From CATOSP01 sp965197545 (lineage in GTDB: Bacteria > Chloroflexota > Dehalococcoidia > Lucifugimonadales > UBA3495): a stretch of DNA of 64,000 nt. Below the pieces are notes generated by a model. That model searched no databases, was not told the DNA's origin, and saw nothing but the letters and a program-made list of their open reading frames with translations. The stretch is taken from positions 62,001 through 126,000 of the forward strand of contig CBDANJ010000006.1 in the NCBI GenBank assembly GCA_965197545.1, read 5' to 3'. The position numbers were made by a program, and so were the translations under genes. How positions within the stretch are numbered: position 1 is the stretch's first letter; each line of letters opens with the position of its first letter. Below are positions 8,269 to 16,143 of the stretch, in pieces.

Positions 8269-9501
8269 CTACTTGGGGTCATTCTTCGGGAACAAGTCGG
8301 GCAGCGGAATTCCCGGATTGCCCGGTCCGAACCGGTCGTGGGGATTGGGCATTGGTCCCTGAGTCCTGTTGTGGAACTCCCGGTCCTCGGGCCACTCTCC
8401 CAGAGTCAATGGAACGGCGGTCTCGTCGCCATCCCGGACCACGGTCAGGCTGATTTCGTCCCCCGGAAGGTGTTTGTTCAGCTCGGTTATCAGGTCGGCG
8501 ACCGTCACAACCGGCGCGCCGTTCACCGACACTATGATGTCGCCGCCCCGGGTTGGAGCGCCCTGCTGATCGGTGCCCGAAGGAATTAGTCCGGAATCCT
8601 TGGCGGGGCTGCCGCTCATCACCTGGGTGACGTAGACGCCGCTGTCCACGGGAAGCTCGAGCATCTCGACGATCAACGGTTCCAGCGTAGCGGCGCTGAT
8701 GCCCAGCCAGGGGGGCCTGATCTCTCCCTTGGCCTTTAGCCTGGGAAGGAGGTTATTAAGAGTGTTGGTGGGCACCGCAAACCCGATGCTGCCCTGTCCC
8801 AGGTTACGGGGACTAAACATGGGTGAAGAAACCTGAATCGCCGTGTTAATACCCACCACATCCCCATCGCGATTCAGAAGCGGTCCGCCGGAATTTCCGG
8901 GGTTGATCAGGGCGTCGGTCTGCACCACCCCGGAAATGGGGCGGGCGATGTCACTGTTAATCGTGCGGTCCACACCGCTAATCACCCCCACTGTCACTGA
9001 GCCTCCCAGGCCGAAGGGGCTGCCTATGGCAATGGCCAATTGACCCGGTCGCAGGCTGTCCGAATCTCCCAGGGTTAACGGGGTGATGTTGGCGACCGCC
9101 TCAGGGTCGACCTTAATCAGAGCCAGATCATTGGCCGGGTTGGTGCCGAGAACCTCGGCGTCCGCGTTAGTGCGGTCCTGGAAGGAAACTCGCACGCGGT
9201 CGGCGTTTTGGATCACGTGATTATTGGTCACGATGTGACCGTCCATGTCAATCAGGAACCCGGAACCCGCGCCAAGACGGTTGAAGGAACCCGCTTCCTC
9301 CAAGTCCACGTTGATATCCACGACCGCCGGGCTGGTCTCCTCGTAGATTCTCTGCACTAAACCCTCGTCAAAAAGGGCTGCCGACGCTGGAGGTGTGACC
9401 CTGTCCAGTCCAGGACCGAACCAGGCAAACGCGACCACGGCGATTACGGCCATCGAGAGCGAGGTCACCGCCAGGGCAAACGATTTAGACAGTCCATTCA
9501 T
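8269..9501 (-). CDS. HtrA/DegP-like serine protease with one PDZ domain
   Basis: A 410-residue membrane-anchored S1C protease. An N-terminal hydrophobic segment (about residues 8-28) is followed by a trypsin-like domain with the complete triad: His in VTNNHVI, Asp in NDLALIKV and Ser in NPGNSGGPLL. One PDZ domain covers about residues 255-360 (WLGISAATLEPL ... GGDIIVSVNGAPV). The C-terminus is proline-rich. Such proteins degrade misfolded envelope proteins. Monocistronic, with a GAGGA-like ribosome site. Confidence 0.92.
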   Translation of the reverse strand: MNGLSKSFALAVTSLSMAVIAVVAFAWFGPGLDRVTPPASAALFDEGLVQRIYEETSPAVVDINVDLEEAGSFNRLGAGSGFLIDMDGHIVTNNHVIQNADRVRVSFQDRTNADAEVLGTNPANDLALIKVDPEAVANITPLTLGDSDSLRPGQLAIAIGSPFGLGGSVTVGVISGVDRTINSDIARPISGVVQTDALINPGNSGGPLLNRDGDVVGINTAIQVSSPMFSPRNLGQGSIGFAVPTNTLNNLLPRLKAKGEIRPPWLGISAATLEPLIVEMLELPVDSGVYVTQVMSGSPAKDSGLIPSGTDQQGAPTRGGDIIVSVNGAPVVTVADLITELNKHLPGDEISLTVVRDGDETAVPLTLGEWPEDREFHNRTQGPMPNPHDRFGPGNPGIPLPDLFPKNDPK

Positions 9502-9835
9502 AGTGGCATCATCCTCAGTTTAGGTTGGGGCCAGGGTTCACAAGGGCCGCTTTTTTAGTTCGCTATCGGACCAATTGTCAATCCTAATCATTGCTCCTCT
9601 AGGAGCCGGTTTCGGCTGCCCACCTCCTATTGCTATGTGGGGAAATTCTTCCGGTCGCCGGACGGAGCCTGCGCACTCATGGTCCACGGCTGGTGCAGCC
9701 AGCCGCAAGACCATACCCATCACTGTCCACCCGGGCCCATTCGCGTGCCTGGAAACTCCCAATAGTATATATTATGAATCTACGAGAAAATATGGAGGCC
9801 GGTTTCATCGCGCCATGGGATTCGCGACCGCCACA
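9502..9835. other. Intergenic region upstream of the HtrA gene
   Basis: No supported gene. There is an AT-rich patch around 9762-9792 and the leader of the HtrA gene. The left arm of an inverted repeat begins at 9836. Confidence 0.5.
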
Positions 9836-9868
9836 CTAAGAAACTATCTCAAAACTGAACGAACAGCC

Positions 9869-10165
9869 TTAGGCAGAGGCGAAATCCCCCTTAATCCCAC
9901 TTTTGCGAAGGGATAGTGGGACGATGTTACCCACAGGCTCGGAAGCTGTGCAAATATCGGGGATGCCGTCCATGCCATCACTGGCCATTTTGCACAAAAA
10001 CGGGGTGGCGAAGTCGGTATCGTGAGGATTCACCCTGACCTGTTCCGTCAGACGCTCGATCATCCGCCGAAGACCCTCGCTGCCCGCGGCGTCCATCATC
10101 CTGCGGAATTCGCGGTAGTCCCCCGACGGCTCCCCCTGGTCCATCCCGCCGTATTCCCCGGCCAT
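9869..10165 (-). CDS. Protein of unknown function (98 residues)
   Basis: The ATG at 10165 has GGGAGGAG twelve bases upstream, which supports translation. The product is acidic and helix-prone early on (FRRMMDAAGSEGLRRMIERLTEQV). Its last residues (KSGIKGDFASA) are encoded by the left inverted-repeat element, so the original C-terminus may have been replaced. No family recognised. It lies 115 bases downstream of the alpha-CTD gene on the same strand. Confidence 0.5.
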   Translation of the reverse strand: MAGEYGGMDQGEPSGDYREFRRMMDAAGSEGLRRMIERLTEQVRVNPHDTDFATPFLCKMASDGMDGIPDICTASEPVGNIVPLSLRKSGIKGDFASA

Positions 10166-10280
10166 GATGCTCCTCCCGTATGTCTGGGTATCCCGCTTTC
10201 GGGCAGATGCCCTGCTGCGGGAATGGCTCCTTTTGCCAGTGCGGAATGCCTATTGTCGAGATGTGTGGCTTGAAGGGGTG

Positions 10281-10487
10281 TCACGAGCCACTGCCGGGAT
10301 TCGTGAAGCCACGTTCAGCCAGCCGGTGTTTCAGTTCCTCCAGCGACTTTGTGCCAAAGTTCCGTATCTTCAGGAGGTCTTCCTCCTGTTTCTCCAGAAC
10401 CTCGCCTACCGTGTGAATCCGGGCGCTCATCAGGCAGTTGTACGTCCGGGGTGACGGCATTAGTTCCTTGATGTGCGTCTGGTACAT
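10281..10487 (-). CDS. Free-standing RNA polymerase alpha C-terminal-domain protein
   Basis: A 68-residue protein that is essentially only an alpha-CTD: PRTYNCLMSARIHTVGEVL then LLKIRNFGTKSLEELKHRL. The residues that contact UP-element DNA in E. coli alpha (Arg265, Asn268, Cys269, Gly296, Lys298, Ser299) all have counterparts here. The ATG at 10487 follows GGAGGAAAGGGAG; an upstream extension to 10553 has no such site. The N-terminal assembly domain of alpha is absent, so it could bind DNA or a regulator without joining the polymerase core, or compete with the full alpha subunit. Confidence 0.75.
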   Translation of the reverse strand: MYQTHIKELMPSPRTYNCLMSARIHTVGEVLEKQEEDLLKIRNFGTKSLEELKHRLAERGFTNPGSGS

Positions 10488-11228
10488 GGCCACTCCCTTT
10501 CCTCCAGTGGTAACGAGCCTATTCCAGCAGTAGCAAACGGAACCTGCGGACACGGTTGTCAGGTGTGGGCAGATCCGGCTCGTGGCACGGACGTCAATCT
10601 GTCCCTACCAGCGGGAGCTCAGCCCCGGCGACGCGCCGGTCTGTCCCCTAGCCGCTTCTCTCCGCCTGGGTGGACTACACTCAGTCCCGCCAGGGGACTG
10701 ATGCGAACCATGCCGCATCTATTATGATGGTGCAGCAGTTCTGTTAAAGCAACGCCGGTTTGTCAGTCGGCGCGCTGCTGGCATGGGTGGGAACCAAGGG
10801 TGAAAGGGGGAACGGAGCCTTCTGGCTACCGGCCATGAAGACCAGGGCCGTTCCGGTCTCTGGTGGAACGCCCGGTTGTGGGGGATTTTTGGCGTTTCGG
10901 CCCCGCCGATCTCAGCGGCCTGGCCGGCCTGTGGCTTTCCCGCTGGGACTCCCGCGCCGGAGTAGGGCGGCCGGGGCCGACCCCTCACGCCGCGTTTCTT
11001 CCCGGAGGGTCCACGCAGTGAACAGGTGACCTAGTAGGGCAACATCTTTGAATTGATGGCGTGAAGGGTGTACATCCTGACTTGGAGCAACATTACCCAA
11101 GAGTTGCCGAGCAATCCCGCCTATCTCTGCTACTCATCATTTCAAAGATTGCGGATGGCCTTGCCGAGGCCATGTATGAATATGGAAATTGCCTATTTTC
11201 ATAGTAATGACGGGTGGGGCACCCTGCT
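10488..11228. other. 740-base region without a supported gene
   Basis: Several overlapping open frames exist on both strands, but none has a ribosome site, a recognisable domain or sensible composition. The stretch has local hairpins, for example CAGTCCC/GGGACTG around 10682-10700, and a very GC-rich patch at 10860-11010. It may hold a structured RNA or decayed DNA. I cannot say which. Confidence 0.4.
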
Positions 11229-11314
11229 AGTTTTGAGATAGTCTCTTAGTCACGCCAGGACCGGCGACAGAAATATAGCCTGATGTGGGGGAAACTGAGT
11301 ATTAGGCCCCGGTA

Positions 11315-12769
11315 TTAGCCCCCGTGGTTGGCGCCCATGATGAACGACATGCCGTCGGACATCTGGGTCATACGCCCGAGAAATAGGCTACCTTTGGCTA
11401 CGAACATGGACTGTTCCATGTTGCCGTTAAGTATCTGCTCGTATGCGTGGCCCAGGTACGGGACCGCCGAGGCAATGTGTCCCTGTGTTGGAGAGAATCC
11501 CGGCATTCCGTGGTTCTCAGCAAATCCCGGGAGGTCGTCCCTACCAATCTCACCCTTGAGAACCGCCAACGCCCCTATCAGACGATAGTTTAGCTGGGGG
11601 ACGTTGCCGCTGCCTGCCGGCTCGGTGAGCTCCGGATTGTGCAGCTCGGTTGCATACTTGTCGATGTCGCCAAAGCTCAGTCCAAGGCGCCCCAACGGCG
11701 TGGTTACCAACTCGGTGAAAATCGCCTGCTGGCTGGAACCCGCGCCAACCGAGTGCTTGCCCACCGAGTCCATCCGCAGCACAGGACTGACGCCGTCGTC
11801 CTCCCCCACCAGTACCGCAACAGACGCCAGTGTATCTTCCAGAATTGGCTGGTCGTGATGCAGGTGCCCTTGGAATTTCATCCCCAGCTTTGCCAATGAA
11901 CAGCCGCCAACAACAGCCACCTGCCGATAGAGCCCCGAACTCACCAGAGCGCCGGCCATGACCAGCGCGTGGACCGGGCCGCAGCAAAAGGCCTTAACGT
12001 CCGCGCCGGAAGCGTTGGACAAGCCGCACATCTCCGCAACGGCCTTGGCCAGGTTGCCCCCGCCCCGCTGGTACCGTTCTCCCACCGCCTCTTCGCCGGT
12101 ATTGAGGACATACTCGATGGTTGATGTAGCGGACTGATGGTCGGCGAGTAGAGTCCGCAGAGCCATCACGGCGGTGGCCTTGCAAGCCAGGTTTTCCAAC
12201 ACCACGTCGGCGGTCAAAGACGCGTCTTCTTCATGAGCGCGGTTGATGCAACCTACCAGGCGTCCATCGCGCAGGTGCAACGGTAGGGCCACTTCCGCGT
12301 CAGCAGCCTGTTTCTCTATGGCGGAATAGGGTTGACCTTCGTTCAGGCATTGGAGGTCTTCTTCTTGAATGAGTCTGTGCCCTGCGAGCGCGTTTCGGAC
12401 CTGTGACGCGAACCCTTCCTCCAGCGTGACGAGATCGAATGCGTCGGCAACTTTGAGAAGGCCGTACATCTCCTCCTCAGGCATAATTTCGCCAAAGGGG
12501 AGCCAGCGCTCTCCGCCGTTATTGGCCTGAAACCAGGGACGCTCTATCTGTAGGAGGGCGTCGGGAGAGACTGCGCCGAGAAACGCCCGGTTGGGAGGGT
12601 AGGCCACCGCGTTTTCGTAGGAACGCAGATGAGAGGTAATTTCACCCAGCAGACCGGCACGCTTGGCAATCTCGCGCGACGGCTTGGAACCGTGGCGAAC
12701 AAGCCCGGGAGCGTGGGCTAGCTGGTACTTGACGGCTTTGATTACAGGTCTCGCGGATAGGTTCGCCAT
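11315..12769 (-). CDS. GrdC-like thiolase-fold protein (glycine/betaine reductase component C beta homologue)
   Basis: A 484-residue protein resembling GrdC, the thiolase/FabH-fold subunit of glycine, sarcosine and betaine reductase component C, which releases acetyl phosphate from a selenoether-bound acetyl group. Family-like features are FCCGPVHALVMAGALV with the likely active cysteine, HHDQPILEDTLASVAVLVG, GVSPVLRMDSVGKH, KYATELHNPELTEPAGSGNVP and MSDGMSFIMGANHGG. No GrdD, GrdA (Sec), GrdB or thioredoxin genes are nearby, so it is an orphan. It may do a different acyl-transfer job. No partner is visible on either side. Confidence 0.72.
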   Translation of the reverse strand: MANLSARPVIKAVKYQLAHAPGLVRHGSKPSREIAKRAGLLGEITSHLRSYENAVAYPPNRAFLGAVSPDALLQIERPWFQANNGGERWLPFGEIMPEEEMYGLLKVADAFDLVTLEEGFASQVRNALAGHRLIQEEDLQCLNEGQPYSAIEKQAADAEVALPLHLRDGRLVGCINRAHEEDASLTADVVLENLACKATAVMALRTLLADHQSATSTIEYVLNTGEEAVGERYQRGGGNLAKAVAEMCGLSNASGADVKAFCCGPVHALVMAGALVSSGLYRQVAVVGGCSLAKLGMKFQGHLHHDQPILEDTLASVAVLVGEDDGVSPVLRMDSVGKHSVGAGSSQQAIFTELVTTPLGRLGLSFGDIDKYATELHNPELTEPAGSGNVPQLNYRLIGALAVLKGEIGRDDLPGFAENHGMPGFSPTQGHIASAVPYLGHAYEQILNGNMEQSMFVAKGSLFLGRMTQMSDGMSFIMGANHGG

Positions 12770-13204
12770 GGTGACTCATGTTAAACCCGGCCATGCCCGA
12801 TTGTCGAGACAACGACCAGGGTCCTTTAACTGTCCAGTCCTCGGCCCGGTGATGGATAGCCCCCCTTTGGCGAAAGGAGGGTTGGGGGGATTTCCCGCTT
12901 CAGGTAAGGAACGTTTCGAGCGTAAGTTGGCATCGAGAACATATTACACGACTGGCGAATCAGTAGCCGGGCAGCGGAATAGATTCATCCAGCATGTCTG
13001 ACCCCGAAAAGAGGGGAAACCCCCTTAGTTCCCCTTTTGCGAAAGGGGGAGACTTATGCGCTTCCCTGACAACTAAAAGGCCCTGAGCAAACGGCAGCCG
13101 CGGCTGGGCTGTCTACCTGCAATGTGTTACGCTGGCAACCGGGCGTGGGAATCCAGCCATAGCTATGGAGCGCAACTCTGAGACCATCAAAGTTGGGCAA
13201 GAGT
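12770..13204. other. Repeat-rich intergenic region, possible degenerate MITE 12817-13085
   Basis: No gene supported. CAGGGTCCTTT (12817) and AAAAGGCCCTG (13075-13085) face each other and resemble the ends of the MITE at 4617-4781. Inside are two imperfect palindromes built on CCCCTTTTGCGAAAGGGG and CCCCCCTTTGGCGAAAGGAGGG. The flanks (AGACAACGAC, AGCAAACGGC) agree in seven of ten positions, which could be an eroded duplication. An old relative of that element is possible but not certain. Confidence 0.4.
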
Positions 13205-13732
13205 ATGAGATGGAACCTACTGGCTGCGCTTGCGCTGGCTATCGGGGTTAGCTTGGCGAGTCCGGGAGAAGTCGCCCACGCGCAGGTCAATTGCACCGGA
13301 TCTGGGTTCCGGCAGATGGGGTTTGCGATTTACGGTTCTCCGGGTGGTGACCTGATCGACTGCGTTGGCTCGACTGCCGACCTGGTAATTTTTGGGATGG
13401 ACGGCAACGATGTGATTGTTGGCGGCAGCGGAAGGGACATCTTAATTGGAGGCAACGGGCTGGACTTCATGTTTAGCCGCGGGGGGAACGACTTCCTCAA
13501 CGGTGGCGAGGATAGTGACTTCCTATTCGGCTCCAACGGCGAAGACTTCCTTACCGGCGGAAACGCCAACGACCTGCTGGTCGGCGGCAATGGAAGCGAC
13601 GTGCTTCACGGCGGTCCCGGAGACGACATTTTGATCGGCGGCAATGGGAGAGATGTGTGCGACGGCCAGGAGGGTGACTATGATTTGGCTGCCGTCGATT
13701 GTGAAGCTCCCATCAACATCAACTTCTACTAG
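13205..13732 (+). CDS. Secreted RTX-type calcium-binding repeat protein
   Basis: About 175 residues. A signal peptide (RWNLLAALALAIGVSLASP...AHA) is followed by a short cysteine-containing region and about eight nonapeptide-like repeats of the GGxGxD type (for example GGSGRDILIGGNGLDF, GGPGDDILIGGNGRDV). These form a calcium-filled beta-roll outside the cell. Cysteines at both ends of the roll could pair. It is short for an RTX protein and has no enzymatic domain, so a structural or adhesive role is likely. I prefer the ATG at 13205 to the TTG at 13193. An IS630-type element is inserted exactly in its stop codon, which is regenerated. Confidence 0.82.
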   Translation: MRWNLLAALALAIGVSLASPGEVAHAQVNCTGSGFRQMGFAIYGSPGGDLIDCVGSTADLVIFGMDGNDVIVGGSGRDILIGGNGLDFMFSRGGNDFLNGGEDSDFLFGSNGEDFLTGGNANDLLVGGNGSDVLHGGPGDDILIGGNGRDVCDGQEGDYDLAAVDCEAPININFY

Positions 13733-14110
13733 TAGTCAGTCAAACTTGTTTTAGATGGTGCTATGAAGGGTGGGGCAAGGGTGTTACGCTGACCGGTAGA
13801 TAGTGTTGTTGTGAGGTGGCGGTATGGTCCGGGAAAAGTACGGAGTCCGGCTGACGCCGGAGCAGCGGGATCGGCTGGAGCATCTGGTTAGTGCCGGGAA
13901 AAACTCGGCCCGGGTGACCACCCGGGCGCGGATATTGCTCAAGACCGATGACGGTTGGCCCGGGCCCCAGGTGGCCGAAGCCCTGGATGTGGTCGAGGGT
14001 ACGGTATACCGGACAAGCGGCGCTTTGCCGAGGCTGGGCTGGAAGGGGTGTTGCAGGACCGGCCCCAAGCCCACCGGTACCGGAAGCTGGATGACCGGGG
14101 CGAAGCCCAC

Positions 14111-14134
14111 CCCGTATCCAGTACGGGGCAGGCT
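14111..14134 (+). repeat. 24-nt hairpin insert 1 in the transposase
   Basis: Comparing with the second IS630 copy, the codons for GEAH and LVA are contiguous there but separated here by exactly 24 bases. With the preceding C the insert folds as CCCCGTA-TCCAG-TACGGGG followed by CAGGCT. It belongs to a family of five related modules seen in this window. Confidence 0.8.
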
Positions 14135-14143
14135 CTGGTGGCC

Positions 14144-14168
14144 CCCCGGTCGTGGCCGGGGGCAGGCT
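14144..14168 (+). repeat. 25-nt hairpin insert 2 in the transposase
   Basis: Nine bases after insert 1, a second module interrupts the LVA/LACSPAPEGH codons. With the preceding C it folds as CCCCCGG-TCGTGG-CCGGGGG followed by CAGGCT. The stem sequence differs from insert 1 but compensatory pairing and the tail are kept. Confidence 0.8.
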
Positions 14169-14793
14169 CTGGCCTGCAGCCCAGCCCCCGAAGGGCATGA
14201 CCACTGGACCCTGCGCCTGTTGGCTGGGAAGGTGGTGGAGTTGGGGTTGGCGCCCGCCCTGTCCCACGAGGCGGTGCGCCGGCGGCTCAAAAAAACGTGC
14301 TCAAGCCGTGGCAGAAGCAGGAATGGTGCATCCCCCAGGTGAGCGCCGACTTCGTGGCCCACATGGAGGATGTGCCGGACCTGTACGCTGAACCCTATGA
14401 CCCCCACCGGCCGGTGGTCTGCTTCGACGAGACCTCCACCCAGTTGCTGGCCGAGACCCGGCCACCGATGCCACCCCAGCCGGGGCGTCCGCTGCGTCAG
14501 GACTACGAATACCGGCGGGAAGGGACCCGCAACCTGTTTATGGCCTGTGAACCTTTGGCGGGCTGGAGGCAGGTGGCGGTGACCCAGCGGCGCACCATGG
14601 AGGGCTTTGCCCACCGGATGCGCCGGCTGGTGGATGAAGCCTACCCAGACGTCGAGATGGTGCGGGTGGTCTGGACAATCTGAACACCCACCGGCCAGCG
14701 TCCCTCTACGAGACCTTCCCGGCGGCCGAGGCCCGGAGGATCGCGAAACGTCTGGAGTTCCACTACACCCCCAAGCACGGCAGTTGGCTGAAC

Positions 14794-14817
14794 CCCGCAT
14801 CAAGTACGGGGCAGGCT
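14794..14817 (+). repeat. 24-nt hairpin insert 3 in the transposase
   Basis: A third module separates HGSWLN from the following (I/M)AEIE codons. With the preceding C it reads CCCCG, then CATCAAGTA, then CGGGG and CAGGCT. It is 24 bases, so it does not shift the frame, but it adds eight residues beside the catalytic glutamate. Confidence 0.8.
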
Positions 14818-15116
14818 ATAGCGGAGATTGAGTTCAGCGTACTGTCTCGTTCCTGCCTGAGGCAGAGGCTCCCCGGCGAGGATGCTCTCCGGCGGGAGGT
14901 TCAGGCCCTGGTCACCGAGCGCAACGCCGCCCGAGCCACCATCAACTGGCAGTTCAACACCCGGGACGCCAGGTCCAAACTCCACCGCCTCTATCCCATC
15001 GATTCCAAACATGACTGACTACTAGATTGACAGCCAACGCGGGTAAACGTATGATTGCGCGGCCCTGTTCCGGCGGGGTATTTGGCGGGAGAATGGACTT
15101 GAGGAGACATACTTAG

Positions 15117-16142
15117 ATGCGGCGGGCCATTGTCAATTGGTACGTTGGCACGGTTGTCCTGGTGGTCCTGGGCGTGGCCATCGGCGGGCTGGTCTTCGGC
15201 TACGTCTGGCCCGGGAAGCCCAAGATCGGCGTGATCGACATCCCCTTCACCATCATCAACGACGACTCTTCCTACGTCATCGGCTCCTTTCTCGACTACG
15301 CCCGCCGGGACCCTTCCATCAAGGGCGTGATGATCCGGCTCAACTCCCCCGGCGGCGGCGCGGCGGCTTCGGAGCAGCTCTACTACCAGACCCGCAAGCT
15401 GCGGGAGAAGAAGCCGGTGGTCATCGTGATGAACGACATCGTGGCCAGCGGCGGCTACATGATGTCCATGGGCGCGACCTACACCTACGCCAAGCCAAGT
15501 TCTTTTGTCGGCAACGTGGGGGTCATCCTCTACTTCCCGGGAGCCCTCATCCCCAACCCCCCCGGCGAGCAGATCATGCCCACCGGACCCAACAAGCTGA
15601 ACGGCGGCGGCAGGCGCTACTTCGTGGGCGTCACCGACCAGCTAAAGCAGGCCTTCGCCTACATCGTGACCAGCGAACGGGGCGGGAAGCTGAGGATGTC
15701 CCGGAACGAGCTGTTGCAGGGGAAGATCTACACCGGGGTGGAGAGCGCCAACACCGGGCTGGTGGACGCCGTGGGCGGCGACGCCGACGCGATCGAGAAG
15801 GCGGCCCAGCTTGCGGGAATCTCCAACTACGGGTTGGTGGACGTGAACACCGAGGTGTTCCGGGCCTTCAACCAGCGGTTCAAGCGCATTATCGAGCCGC
15901 TGCAGGGCGGCGGGGACAGTGAACAGTGGCCGGTGGTTAATGGCCAATGGACGGCGAGCGGCGGCCATTCACTGGACACGGGACACCAATCACTAGCCGG
16001 AGGCCAACAACCACTGGACTACGTGCGCCGCTACATGCTCCCGTCCGGGATGGGTGAGGAGCAGGAGCGGGCCCTGCCGGGCTTCCCGATGAAGGTGAAC
16101 GGGCCCAACGTCTACTACCTCTACGTGGGGCCCGAGCAGTAA
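15117..16142 (+). CDS. SppA-like S49 signal peptide peptidase
   Basis: A 341-residue membrane-anchored S49 serine peptidase. An N-terminal membrane span (about residues 9-30) is followed by IKGVMIRLNSPGGGAAAS and the nucleophile motif NDIVASGGYMMSM. A lysine-bearing stretch (SERGGKLRMSRNELL) fits the Ser-Lys mechanism. The protein then has YTGVESANTGLVDAVGGDADA, typical of the C-terminal part of one SppA repeat unit. About 35 residues after position 267 come from an inserted low-complexity repeat (see 15916-16020). First gene of a three-gene operon; the next starts 1 base after its stop. Confidence 0.85.
   Translation: MRRAIVNWYVGTVVLVVLGVAIGGLVFGYVWPGKPKIGVIDIPFTIINDDSSYVIGSFLDYARRDPSIKGVMIRLNSPGGGAAASEQLYYQTRKLREKKPVVIVMNDIVASGGYMMSMGATYTYAKPSSFVGNVGVILYFPGALIPNPPGEQIMPTGPNKLNGGGRRYFVGVTDQLKQAFAYIVTSERGGKLRMSRNELLQGKIYTGVESANTGLVDAVGGDADAIEKAAQLAGISNYGLVDVNTEVFRAFNQRFKRIIEPLQGGGDSEQWPVVNGQWTASGGHSLDTGHQSLAGGQQPLDYVRRYMLPSGMGEEQERALPGFPMKVNGPNVYYLYVGPEQ
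15916..16020 (+). repeat. In-frame repeat insertion within the SppA gene
   Basis: About 105 bases made of degenerate, partly palindromic units around CAGTG(A)/CCACTGG and TGGCCAATGG, translating to a Gly/Ser/Gln/Trp-rich string (SEQWPVVNGQW and onward). It sits between two normally folded segments of the peptidase. It looks like an intergenic-type repeat that entered a surface loop without breaking the frame. Confidence 0.55.
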
Positions 16143-16143
16143 C

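Larger units (their letters stand above)
9836..11249. mobile_element. 1.4-kb segment bounded by near-perfect 21-bp inverted repeats
   Basis: Left arm 9836-9856 and right arm 11229-11249 are inverted copies with one mismatch; the shared core is CTATCTCAAAACT. The same arm sequence bounds the short MITE at 30279-30387, and the left interior here (AAATCCCCCTTAA, TTTTGCGAAGG) also resembles that MITE. Inside lie a 98-residue gene of unknown function and a free-standing alpha-CTD gene; no transposase is seen. The flanks (CCACA left, TCACG right) are not a clean duplication. It is either a non-autonomous transposon with passengers or two independent MITE ends. Confidence 0.5.
13824..15018 (+). pseudogene. 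IS630-family transposase, multiply disrupted
   Basis: Recognisable pieces of an IS630 DDE transposase in several frames: the N-terminal helix-turn-helix (LTPEQRDRLEHLVSAGKNSARV), the first Asp region VVCFDETSTQLL, and FHYTPKHGSWL with the catalytic-Glu region AEIEFSVLSR. Lesions relative to the copy at 38229-39346: a frameshift near 14010, hairpin inserts at 14111-14134, 14144-14168 and 14794-14817, and a one-base loss near 14671 before the second Asp (DNLNTHRP). A further frame change at the A7 run (14290) is shared with the other copy and may be normal for the family. Confidence 0.88.
13730..15024 (+). mobile_element. IS630-family element, decayed copy, inserted in the RTX stop codon
   Basis: The element runs 13732-15022 (1291 bp) between TA dinucleotides at 13730-13731 and 15023-15024, the TA duplication of the IS630/mariner type. 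The inverted ends both begin GTAGTCAGTCA and share GATGG further in. The RTX gene's TAG stop is split as TA|G. The element's first base is G, so the stop is restored. Deleting the element and one TA also gives TAG. Its transposase gene is dead. Three 24-25-nt hairpin inserts account for most of the length excess over the other copy (1207 bp). Confidence 0.88.

Noticed and set aside
10722..11029. Overlapping 80-90-residue frames on both strands
   Set aside because: Pro/Arg/Gly-rich products without ribosome sites or domains; probably chance frames in GC-rich DNA.
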